Part shown: positions 1 to 10,021 of the stretch, in pieces
Layout: each line of letters starts with the position of its first letter
Numbering within the stretch: position 1 is the first letter of the stretch
Assembly: GCA_019671005.1 (NCBI GenBank)
Contig: CM033712.1
Span: 80,185,693 to 80,249,692 of the forward strand
Direction of reading: 5' to 3'
From: Hibiscus mutabilis
Taxonomy: Eukaryota > Streptophyta > Magnoliopsida > Malvales > Malvaceae
Length of the DNA: 64,000 nt
Position numbers and translations under genes: made by a program
The notes under the pieces: generated by a model
Told to the model about the DNA's origin: nothing
The model's database searches: none
Seen by the model: only the letters and a program-made list of their open reading frames with translations

Positions 1-343
1 CAGAGTGATTAATAATTAATCGAAAAAATCAGGCTTCTTCTCTTGGTAATGTAATTTACTGATTTGTGAGTAGTCTACGTCTGCATTTAATTAAGATTGT
101 AATTGTATACTGGTAACCAATCAGAGTTACTGGAAGTCACATTAATGATGCATTTAATTATTGTTATAATTATTAATTGCCGACAAATTATTCCTTAAGT
201 CACCATCCGTAAGGACCGTAACTATGGGCTGATGCCCTTTTTTATATTAACAACTGGTTGGAATGTGAAAAAGAAAATTTTGATTTTTTACATTCATAAT
301 CTTTTATGTAAAAGAAATATGTAACTCAAAAAAGGAGGAAGAG

Positions 344-404
344 TTGACCAATCAGAGCATTGCTAAGTAAACAAGGATAATAATAATAACAACAATTGTT
401 GACC
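344..404 (+). promoter_or_regulatory. Paired W-box motifs upstream of the expansin gene
   Basis: Two TTGACC cores occur at 344-349 and 399-404; the first overlaps a CCAAT box. TTGAC(C/T) is the WRKY-binding W-box. They lie about 350-410 bases before the likely transcription start of the expansin gene. This is a motif match only, with no proof of use. Confidence 0.4.
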
Positions 405-728
405 AAACAAGCTGCACATTTCACTAGAAAATCATAATTAATTACAATAAATCTCTATAATAAAAATAACTAAAATCATATTGTAAAATTGCACTCCATG
501 ACCATCTCTGTTTAACAATATAAAGAAAGCAAATCAAAGGGGGAAGAGTTGCATGTGCGGTTGGTGATCTCACGGTCTCACCGAAAACAACTGCATGTGC
601 AGACTTTGATCCTTGTAAAAAAATAACCTCAAAATATGCTTTCATGGCCCTTGCGTTTCAAGGTTTCCTTTCTACTCCAAGTCAACATCGCATCGCACCG
701 CTCCCCAAAACGTTTTCCCTTTAATTCT

Positions 729-736
729 TATATAAA
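729..736 (+). promoter_or_regulatory. TATA box of the expansin gene
   Basis: TATATAAA lies 78 bases before the ATG at 814, followed by a C/T-rich stretch. This puts the transcription start near 760 and leaves a 5' UTR of about 50 nt. Confidence 0.7.
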
Positions 737-813
737 CCCCTTTCTCCCATCCCTATGTCACAAGCCATCTAGCATTAAACACACCACCCGCTTTCTGTTA
801 CTCTTTCTTCACA

Positions 814-1729
814 ATGGCAAAGTCATCCTTTTCTGGGGCTGCCCTTGTGCTCTTTGTCTTCGGTTTCTGCCTGCGAGGAGCTTTCGGCGACTATGGAGGA
901 GGATGGCAAGGTGGACATGCAACATTCTACGGTGGCGGTGACGCTTCTGGCACAATGGGTAAGTTTAAATGGTATGTATATGTAACATTCAAGTTTTATT
1001 TAGGCTGACAGTTTCTCATCCTCAGGAGGTGCTTGTGGATACGGCAACTTATATGGTCAAGGCTATGGGACCAACACTGCAGCACTTAGCACCGCATTGT
1101 TCAACAATGGCTTGAGTTGCGGTTCCTGCTACGAAATGAGGTGTGCCGGTGACCCCAAATGGTGTCTTCCCGGAACCATTACCGTAACGGCAACCAACTT
1201 CTGCCCCCCTAATTTTGCTTTGTCCAATGACAATGGTGGGTGGTGCAATCCACCTCTCCAACACTTCGACATGGCCGAGCCGGCCTTCTTGAAAATAGCT
1301 CAATACCACGCTGGAATTGTCCCTGTTTCATTCAGAAAGTAAAGTTTAATGAGACTAGCTATGTTGTGTAGCTAAATATTGATTGAGCTCGTCTCAGAGT
1401 ATATTTATGTTATTGAATAAAACAGAGTCCCTTGCATGAAGAAAGGAGGAATCAGATTCACAATCAATGGCCACTCTTACTTCAACTTGGTCCTGATCAC
1501 AAACGTTAGTGGTGCCGGGGATGTCCATTCGGTGTCGATCAAGGGCTCTAAAACTGGATGGCAAGCAATGTCAAGGAACTGGGGCCAGAACTGGCAGAGC
1601 AACACCTACCTCAACGGCCAAACCCTGTCGTTCCAAGTCACCACAAGCGATGGCAAGACTCTTACAAGCAACAACGTGGTCCCGGGGAATTGGCAATTCG
1701 GACAAACATTCGAGGGTAGTCAGTTTTAA
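814..1729 (+). CDS. EXPA8: Alpha-expansin (EXPA8-like), three exons
   Basis: Secreted protein that loosens the cell wall by disrupting cellulose-xyloglucan contacts in a pH-dependent, non-hydrolytic way. Exons are 814-958, 1026-1338 and 1426-1729 with GT-AG borders, joining in frame to 253 residues, normal for EXPA. A signal peptide covers residues 1 to about 25. The double-psi barrel follows, with HATFYGG (35-41), GACGYGNL (50-57), regularly spaced cysteines, the alpha-expansin block around WCNPP, and the HFD motif (128-130). The C-terminal CBM63-type domain has the aromatic run WQAMSRNWGQNWQ and ends near NWQFGQ. The residue pattern and the neighbouring macro-domain gene fit the Arabidopsis EXPA8 locus. 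No lesion is seen. The exact paralogue number is inferred; the family call is firm. Confidence 0.97.
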
Positions 1730-2746
1730 GAGTTTCAGCATGTAATAGCCATTGTTAGAGCTTAAAAGAGGTTCGGTCCCAAGTGGCTGTCTATTGCTGA
1801 GGTGGTTTATTTGGCACCCGCTAGGCCTACATGTATTTTTACTTTCATTGAAGGTTGTGTGAGCTATAGTTTTAAGTCTCAAAACACAACCCATAATCAT
1901 TTTTAGGTCTCATACCACCATCATTTCCGACTTCCCGTCCGGTATCCCAATATACATCAACGGCAATCATGAATGAATATTTCTTCACTTAATTCCGAAG
2001 TTACTTTATAGTTTACTGTTTTGTTTATAGATCCCAAATTGGCGGTTCCTTTTTCATTTATTTGTTAGTTTAATTTTACTAGTTATGGAAGAACGTGAAT
2101 TGAATCTACCATAACCATTCAAGAATATGGCTAGAGCCAATCAATATCTAGGGACTCGGTACCGAATTTGGTTTTCTATACAAAAAAACAAATCGTGGAA
2201 AACATGGACAGAGTAACAACGGAATTTTAAAATATTTTCACAAAATTGTGACCGTTTACCAACGGTTTCTTTGCCCTGATTCTGCCGTTTCAAATGGCCT
2301 AATCATACAACTCCTCAATCTCAGCTAGTGTAAAACAACCATGTTGCAGTTTTCCAAACTATGATACTGCCATTACTAACATTCTAGTATCATCGCATCT
2401 GTGTTGTGTCGTATCCGCACTTCCTATTTCACCACTCAAGTAATATTCTCCTAACCGCATGAAAGGTTGATACCTGAAGCTTATTCTAATGCCAACCTTC
2501 CGAACAATTTAGCAAATGCTACCTTTTTTCCATTCCATACTATTTGCAAAAGAAAAAGAGATAGGTCCAACTAGGTATATGACTTGTATGTCAACCGATA
2601 GTAATAACAAATAACAATTGCAGGCTTACTTACCTCAAAGAAACACGACTCCTTTAAGTGATTAATGGAAGGCACTCATTTTCCAGAGAAAATAGTTATA
2701 GATGGTGAGTAAATTACAGTGGCAATGGCAACTTTTGCCGTTCGAC
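1730..2746. other. Intergenic: 3' UTRs, no gene seen
   Basis: This stretch holds the expansin 3' UTR and the 3' flank of the convergent plastid-protein gene. No coding potential, RNA gene or clear transposon end was found. Confidence 0.5.
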
Positions 2747-3902
2747 TTACAGAAAGCCATCCCTCCTATCTTGTTCCTCAGCTTCCTTGTTAGCAACTTG
2801 AACAGATTTGAACCAAAGAAATGCCTGAATATTCAAAATCAGATTATCACAACAGTTGGTTAGATTGAGTTGATAAATTTCGATCCATACATTCCATGAG
2901 TATTTTTTTATCAATCACTTTGAAAATGGGGTTTGTCACCAAATCAATGAAAGCTCTACTATGTTACAACACTAACATTCTTCCAAACTAATCAAAATAT
3001 TGGTATGAAGAAAAGGCGACCATAAATAGGACTTTATTAGATTAGACAACAAATATAACGGATTATTATTCGACTGGAAACAAACACAATGTAATTAGCA
3101 ACATTATTGACTAACATGTGGTAGTCCGAAGCCATGCAATCATGAATTCAGATGAACGCATATTGGTATTCTAAAGGCTGTGGGATCGAGAAGATTTAGA
3201 TGTTTAATGTTCTAATCAAATGAATGAAGTTTAAAGAATTGGTGGGTTAATGGCAGATTAACAATTACAACAACATGTAGCAGTTCCTAAATCACCTTTT
3301 CTTTTAATTCAACTCCTGAAACCAAAATGAATTACAATTCCTCATTCAAAATAATGATCTCAAATGAGGTAGGGGAAACTCACCGAAGTGGGGATTCCAG
3401 TAAATGCAAAGAAACCAAGCAAGGGCGCATAGAAAATGCTGTCCGAGTTCAAAACTCCAAAAACAGGCCTTTGGTTGATATACTCGAAAATAGAACCAAT
3501 CTGCAGGGTAAAGAGATAAAGATATAGCCATCTTAATTCACAGAGTAAGAATACGAAACATACCGCAGCAATGGCAGTTATTGCCGAGGCAAGTAAATAA
3601 ACAAAAAAGGGAACCTCAAAACTTTGTGTTGTGGAACCCTTCCCTCCTTCATCTTGAGCCCAAGGAGGAGGCTCGTCCGAATCGGGTCTCGCCCAAGAAG
3701 GGAGACTTTCTTCAGGCTTGCTGGACTCGGCAGAACCTTCAGTTGCATTTAACACAAGAGACCTACGAGATAACCTTTTGTTTTGATAAAAATGAAAACA
3801 TCCATTGCCATCGGCAGGTTGATTCGGAATCATGTTTCTAACACCCGAAAAACCGGAGACTAAAGTTGGATTGCATGGAGACAGTAAGGTTGCAACCACC
3901 AT
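2747..3902 (-). CDS. Plastid-targeted two-helix membrane protein, unknown function
   Basis: Three exons on the minus strand, 3902-3564, 3500-3384 and 2824-2747, give 177 residues. The frame stays open upstream to 3911, but the first ATG is at 3902. The N-terminus is rich in S, N and R and poor in acid, like a chloroplast transit peptide. An acidic W/P stretch follows (ESLPSWARPDSDEPPPWAQ, 66-83). Helix 1 is near residues 97-115 and helix 2 near 134-150 (FYAPLLGFFAFTGIP). The tail is charged (NKEAEEQDRRDGFL). I recall such proteins as conserved in green plants but cannot name the function. Intron 1 is only 63 nt, in frame and stop-free. The stop codon overlaps a GTAAGT, so the 3' end could differ. 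Confidence 0.8.
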
Positions 3903-4439
3903 ATCTTCCACTTAAATCCTTGTTTAATTTTTGCTCCTGGGGACAAACATATAGTAACAACATAAACATAATTAATAGATCTGTTATATAGATGTAATAA
4001 TTAATAGACAAAACACACTTAAATAGCGGCGGCTTGGCAGCGTCCAGACCACTATTTCACGGTAGCGACGCCGTATAGCACCGCTAAAGACCTCAGTAGC
4101 AGCGGACAACTCAAATACAGATGGAAAACAGAAAATCAAATATAGCAGGGGCAGAGAGCAGATTGCTCAAAATCTCTCACAGAACTGAAGTGAAAATCAA
4201 TGTTCAGGTTAAGTTTAGGCTTTCAAAACTTACCTTTTTGATTCGCTGGTCTGCCGGAAACTTTAAGGCAAGGGGAGGCTTGGGTCAGGGACGGGAGGAG
4301 GAGGTAAAATGACTGGAAATTTTTAATGGAACAAATAAAGGGATAAAATAGGCGGGGATGTGTGAAGACAGTTGAGTTGAGTTGAGTTGGTTGGTGGGAA
4401 ATTTTCAAAGGAAATTATAAAAAGATTTAAGAAGGTATT
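3903..4439. other. Upstream region of the plastid-protein gene
   Basis: Probable promoter and 5' leader of the minus-strand gene ending at 3902. It contains purine-rich runs and a GAGTT/GTTGA microrepeat near 4373-4390. No other gene is seen. Confidence 0.4.
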
Positions 4440-4716
4440 TAAAACTATGGGTAAACTACACGAGAGACCACTAATTTTTGGGGTTAGTGTTGAAATGACC
4501 ACCAATCTTTTAATTTTGTCAAAATGACCACATAGAGGCTGACGTGGCAGTTAACAAAAACTTGTATAATTACACATTTAATCGCTGCAATTTTCACATT
4601 TAATCAATTTAGTCATAGTTTCAATTTAATAAAATAAATTAATTATTCAATTAAGGTGGTGACACGTGTCACCACCTTATTGGAGAAAAAAGTCAAAGCA
4701 TTGCACAAATATAGTT

Positions 4717-4780
4717 GGGGGAATCAAACCTACAATCCCTTGGGTGTAGGGGGAAAGCCTCTACCACTAAGGCTATGCAC
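4717..4780 (-). repeat. tRNA-like segment in the left foldback arm
   Basis: Read on the minus strand it has an A-box-like region (TAGCCTTAGTGGTAGAGGC) and, about 30 nt later, a B-box-like GGTTTGATTCC. These resemble the D-arm and T-arm of a tRNA. Its inverted copy is at 5941-6004. It is more likely a tRNA-derived fragment or SINE head than a working tRNA gene. Confidence 0.55.
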
Positions 4781-4914
4781 ACATTTATAACATAAACACA
4801 AATTTTAGTATATGAGTTATATGATTGTTAATGCTATGAAAAAAGAATTAAATGTGATTTTAGGGATTCGAATATGACACACTTATGATGCATAAAAACA
4901 TCTAACCCAAAATT

Positions 4915-5815
4915 TTATAAACCCTAAAAAATTTGTATACCCTAAAACCTAAAAAAATTATGAACCATAAACCCTACAAATTTTATAAACCCTAAAAACT
5001 ATAGTTAGTGTATGCTTTAAAAAATTTGTAAACCTTAAACCCTAAAAATTTTATAAACATAAATCTTAAAAATTATAAACCCTAAACCATAAAAATCTAA
5101 AACCCTAAACCCTAAAAATTAGACACTCTAGAACCTAAAATTTTTATAAACCCTAAAATATGTAAACTCTAAACCCTAAAATTATAGTTAATGCAAGATT
5201 TAAAAATCTCTAAACTTTAAACCCTAAAATTATAATTAGTACGCGATTTAAAAAAAACCTTAAACACTAAAAATTTATAAACCATAAACCCTAAAACCTA
5301 AAAATTATAAACCCTAAACTCCTAAACCATAAAAATATGTAAACTCTAAACCCTAAAAATTTTAGTTTGCGCATGATTTAACTTTTTTATAGACCTAAAC
5401 CATATACCCTGAAAATTATAGTTAGTGCATGATTTAAAAAAATCTCTAAACCTTAAACCCTAAAAATATATAGTTAGTACATGTTTTAAAAAATTATAAA
5501 CCCTAAAATTTTATGAACCATGGATCCTAAACCCTAAAAAATATAGTTAGTATACGGTTTATGATTTTTAACTTAATTAATAATTTTTAGGGTTTATGGT
5601 TTATAAAATTTTTAGGGCTTAGGGTTTATAAATTTGTTAAATCGTGTACTAACTATATTTTTAGGGTTTAGGGTTTAGAGAGTTTTTTAAATCTGTATTA
5701 ACTATAGTTTTAAAGGTCTAAGGTTCATAAAACTTTTAGGGTTTAGGGTTCATAATTTTTTTATGATTCAGGGTCTATAAAAGTTTTAGGGTTTAGGGTT
5801 TATAAAATTTTGGGT
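4915..5815. repeat. Degenerate telomere-like CCCTAAA/TTTAGGG blocks in inverted orientation
   Basis: From about 4915 to 5545 the sequence is dense in AAACCCTAAA variants separated by A/T spacers. From about 5575 to 5815 the same units run in reverse as TTTAGGGTTTA. Spacing is irregular, so this is not a true interstitial telomere. The unit matches the plant telomere heptamer. Confidence 0.75.
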
Positions 5816-5940
5816 AGATGTTTTTATGCATCATATGTGTGACATGTTCGAATCCCCTAAAATCACATTTAATTCTTTTTTCATGGCATTAACAATCGTA
5901 TAACTCATATATTAAATTTTGTGTTTCATGTCATAAATAT

Positions 5941-6004
5941 GTGCCTAGCTTAGTGGCAGAGGCTTTCCCCCTACACCCTAGGGATTGTGGGTTTGATTCC
6001 CCTC
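5941..6004 (+). repeat. tRNA-like segment in the right foldback arm
   Basis: Inverted partner of 4717-4780. It contains TAGCTTAGTGGCAGAGGC followed by GGGTTTGATTCCCC, resembling pol III A and B boxes. The two copies differ at several bases, so the arms have diverged. Confidence 0.55.
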
Positions 6005-6176
6005 AACTTCATTTGTGCAATGCTTTGATTTTTCTCTCCAATAAGGTGGTGACACGTGTCACACCTGATTGGAGGATGAAAATAAATTAATTTAATTAAA
6101 TAAAAATATATAAAGTCCTCCAATAAGGTGGTGTGTCACCACCTAATTGAATAAATATTTTATTTTATTAAATTGA

Positions 6177-6618
6177 AACTAGGACTAAATTGATTAAATG
6201 TGAAAATTGTTGGGATTAAATGTGTAATTATACAAGTTTCTGTTAACTGCCACGTCAGCCTCTCCGTTAAGTTTTAACGGCTGGTGGCTATATTAGAACC
6301 ATATCAATAGTTGAGTGGTCATTTTGACAAAATTTAAAGATCAGTGGTCATTTCGACACCAACTCCAAAGATCGGTGTTCTCCCGTGTAGTTTACCCTAA
6401 AATTACTAAATTGATTAAATGTGAAAATTGCGGGGATTAAATGTGTAATTATACAAGTTTCTGTTAACTGCCACGTCAGCCTCTCTATTAAATTTTAAAG
6501 GCTGGTGGCTATATTGGAACCATATCAATAGTTGAGTGGTCATTTTGACAAAATTGAAAGATCGGTGGTCATTTCGACACCAACTCCAAAGATCAGTGTT
6601 CTCCCATGTAGTTTACCC
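6177..6618. repeat. 221-bp tandem duplication of the element's right end
   Basis: About 6177-6397 and 6398-6618 are near-identical copies, each ending in GTTTACCC. Only the outer copy abuts the 9-bp target duplication, so the inner end is internal. The duplication therefore either predates insertion or arose later inside the element. Confidence 0.85.
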
Positions 6619-6892
6619 TAAAACTATTAAGAATAAGGTTAAGCACTTTTTACCTTCTTTTTCAATTTATTGGGTGTAAATACTGTTATCCAAATCAATC
6701 TTGTATCTTAAATCTTCCATTTATTTTACAATATTTCCACGAAAACCTTAAAAAAATCTCGTTTTTTCTTCTCCTTGAACGAGTATTTGCACAAACATTT
6801 ATTTCAATTGATGGAAGTTGAGTTTTGAGGTCATTATTTCATTTCTTGAATGCTTCTCAACTTATTCAAGCTTTTAAATTAATCTTTTTAAG

Positions 6893-7394
6893 GTATAATG
6901 TCAAAAAATGCCCCTAACGTTTGATTAAATAGTCACTTTGACACATTCTTTTTTTAAAGCAATTTAGCTCTCAACGTTTCATTTTTTTGTTAAAATTGCC
7001 CCTATGTGAATAAAATTTGTTAGTCAACTGAAGATAAACAACTTGAAATGACTTGACAGAATGACACGTTAGGAGAAAAAATATTTTAGATTTTAGATTT
7101 TATAAAAATATTTTAGATTTTAGATTTTATATAATTTTATAAGATTATTTTTTGATTGATGTGTCATTCTGTAAAGTCGGTATATTTGCTTATATGACAC
7201 TGCTATTGCGACGTGTACTGTCATATAGGTTTGTCACGTTATTTCAAGTGATTTACTATTAGTTGACTAGCATTTTTCATCCTCAGATGTGATATTTTTA
7301 CCCGAAATGAAACGTTAATGGTTAAATTACTTCAAAAAAATATGGGCAAAAAAACTATTTATTTAAACGTTAGGAGCATTTTTGGCATTACGCC
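6893..7394. mobile_element. MITE-like inverted-repeat element
   Basis: The left arm begins GGTATAATGTCAAAAAATGC and the reverse complement of the right arm begins GGCGTAATGCCAAAAATGC. Similarity continues inward through CTAACGTTT, CAACGTTTC and TAGTCAACT motifs. Flanks TCTTTTTAA and TCTTTTAA may be a decayed target duplication. There is no coding sequence. Confidence 0.7.
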
Positions 7395-8103
7395 GTCTTT
7401 TAACTCACATTTTCAAAATATCAATGTCTTCTCCAAGCTTGAGCTTGTTTTTTTTAGTTTTTATTGGTGAAACTCAAATTAAGAGCTCTTTAGGTGGTTT
7501 AAACTTCTTTTTTAAGTTGAATTTGCGTTAAGAATGAAGTTAGAATTGGTGATTGAAAGGTTGAAACAAAAGTCATGAAAAAAAACAGTGTTAATTCGTG
7601 AACTTCATGAATTTATGGGTTGTCAGTTGTCTTGAAGCTTTAATTACATCGATTAAATTAATGGTTTAGATTATCAAGAAGTATAATCGGAGGTGATTAA
7701 GAAGTTTGGTTTAAGGTTTATTCAATGAGAATGAAGGTATAATCAAGAAGGGTAACCCTTTAAACTCTTCTCATACTAATTTGGCGTCGTTTTAATTTTT
7801 CGGGGAAATGTTTTTATTTTTAATTAGTTGCAAATGAATTAAATTATATTATTTTAATCATAAAATGAAAATTAACGGGCCACATGATCATTTTCTAACG
7901 GAAGTTAACGAGAAGGACTAAAATAAAAGCGAAATAAAAATTGGGTGACCCAAATAAAACTTTTAAAAGTTTGATACTAAAATGAAAGCACCGTAAAAGT
8001 TCAGTGGTCATATATATAATTTACCTAAATTTTAATACTTTCTAAAATGTTTTAGAATATTTGAGCTATTATTTTAAGACAATAAACATAATTAAAAGGT
8101 TAG
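7395..8103. other. AT-rich intergenic DNA, nothing recognised
   Basis: No open frame of note, no RNA gene and no clear repeat ends were found. Confidence 0.4.
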
Positions 8104-9116
8104 CAATAAAATTAAGGGTAAAATACTTAAGTGACCACTTAACTATGGGTGTGGTGTCGATATGACCATCATACTTTTAATTGTGTCAATATGATCACTT
8201 AACTATATAAGTGGTATCGATTAAGCCACCTACAAAGATTTCAGGTTTTAATTATTGTTATCATGTAAATTATTGAATTTTTATTATAAAACAATTTTTT
8301 AAATTTAGTTTGTTTAATAATAAAAAAAAAGTTATTGCAAAAAGTACCTTTTAATGAAAATATAGACTTGCAGAAAACTTAAGAAATATGTTTTAAAATA
8401 AAGAAAACTAAATTAATATATTTTTAATACGAAGAGTTAAATTTATTAAATTATTTTGAATTTAAATTAAATTGATCAAATATAAAAGTTTCGAGGATTA
8501 AAACTATCATTATACCAAAATAAAAGACAACATATAACAGTTGAATGACCCAAATGTATCCATAATATTAATTGAGTGACCCAAATATAACTTCTAATAA
8601 TAGGATGACCCAAATATAATTCATAATTTAGTGATCTTTGTTGTAGTTTACCCCACTCTGAATGAGTAATGTTTTTATTTTGGGTAAACTACAACAAATG
8701 TCACTCAATTATGGGTAAAGTAAGAATTAGGTCACTCAATTTTGAAAAGTTAAATTTGGGTCATCCAATTATTGAAGGTTACATTTGGATAATTCAATTA
8801 TGGGTAAGGTTACATTTGGATTACCCTTTATATTCAAAAAATATATATCAATTTATGTATTAGATTAATTAATAATTTCAAATAAAATATTTTAGTATTA
8901 ACGAGAGTATAGAAGTGCTTTGGAAAAAATGACTAAATTGATATTTTTTTTAAATATAAAGGGTGACGCAAATGTAACTTTACCTATAATTAAGTGACCT
9001 CAATATAGCCTTTAATAATTTGGTGACCTAAATATAACATTACTTATAATTAAGAGTTTTAAATATAACTTTTAATAATTGAGTGAGTCAAATGTAACCT
9101 TAACTATAATTTATCC
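8104..9116. mobile_element. Two adjacent MITE-like remnants
   Basis: 8104-8655 begins AGGGTAAAATACTTAAGTG and ends in the inverted form GTAGTTTACCCC. 8678-9116 begins GGGTAAACTACAACAAATG and ends near TATAATTTATCC. Both are packed with variants of 'gtgacccaaatataac' and 'actcaattatgg', a non-coding inverted-repeat style that recurs in this window. The second remnant ends just upstream of the macro-gene leader and may have removed an older 5' part of that gene. Confidence 0.55.
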
Positions 9117-9337
9117 GCAGTTAGATTCTCTATAGAGGTATAAGAGGAATCAGGCTCCCATCATTTCATCCGCATTTATCCGCTGCTACTTGTTCCAATA
9201 CTAGAGTTGCCAGTGTTTCCTCCTACCCAAACCCCACTTCTCACAGAATCTTCAGGATAAACCATACTCCCTCACAAAACATCTTGAAACCCTCTTTACC
9301 TTCCTCACCAGTTTGTGGAATCTCTGGGTTTTCAGCA

Positions 9338-10021
9338 ATGGCAACCAAGGGCGGATCTAGGAATTTAAACTTAGTAATTTACCCACCGATAATAAATACA
9401 ATCGCATGTAATATAAGAGTAGATTGAATAAGTCATCAAAATTACTTACGATGTTCATAACTGAATGTATATATGTAAGAGGTCCACTATGATTTAGTTA
9501 ATAGCTCTCTTTAATAAAACAAATGTATAGAGGAATTCACATTAGTCTATACAAATTTTCTCCCTAATCAAATTTCCAAAACATCATTTTTACAACTAAT
9601 GCTCTGAACACAAAACATTCTATATTATTTGTAAGTAACCGAAACCATCTAAAATGACTTCCCACACTTTTATATGAATGATCACTTTTATAAGAAAATG
9701 ACTAAATTGATGTATTTTTTAAGTATTAAGGGTTTAATTTATTGAATTATTTTGAATTAGGATTAAATTGGTAGAATATGTAAGTTTTGTGGACTAAAAC
9801 TGTCATTATACCAAATCTCGTTAGATGTTCATTTGTATTTTAACAGAGGAGTGATCCGAGCATAACTAAAATTTTAATTGAGTGACCTAATTATAATTTT
9901 TAATAATTGAATGACTCAATTATAACTTTATTAATAATTAAGTGACCTATGATGTAATTTATCCAATTTTTTATGGTAGGTAAGTGACCTGACCTATGGT
10001 AGATACGCCCCTGATGGCAAC
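9338..10021. mobile_element. Non-autonomous hAT element inserted at the macro-gene start codon
   Basis: The 668-bp element spans 9346-10013. Its ends are CAAGGGCGGATCTAGG and, in reverse complement, CAGGGGCGTATCTACC, imperfect terminal inverted repeats of hAT type. ATGGCAAC flanks both sides (9338-9345 and 10014-10021), a perfect 8-bp target duplication as hAT elements make. The duplicated octamer contains the ATG. Inside are the same 'gtgacctaattataa' motifs as in the MITEs upstream. No transposase is encoded. Confidence 0.9.

Larger units (their letters stand above)
4440..6627. mobile_element. Mutator-like foldback element with perfect 9-bp TSD
   Basis: The left end is at 4449 (GGGTAAACTACACG...) and the right end at 6618 (...GTAGTTTACCC); the ends are inverted copies. 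TAAAACTAT directly flanks both ends (4440-4448 and 6619-6627), a perfect 9-bp target-site duplication typical of Mutator-like elements. The 2170-bp element is mostly inverted arms. These contain a tRNA-like segment, long CCCTAAA-rich stretches that become TTTAGGG-rich past about 5575, and a 221-bp duplication at the right end. No transposase is encoded, so it is non-autonomous. Confidence 0.9.

Noticed and set aside
4915..5815. Interstitial telomere marking a chromosome fusion
   Set aside because: Units are degenerate, irregularly spaced and confined within a transposon with its own target duplication.
4717..6004. tRNA genes
   Set aside because: The two segments have box A- and box B-like motifs but no consistent cloverleaf that I could draw. 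They are diverged inverted copies inside a transposon.
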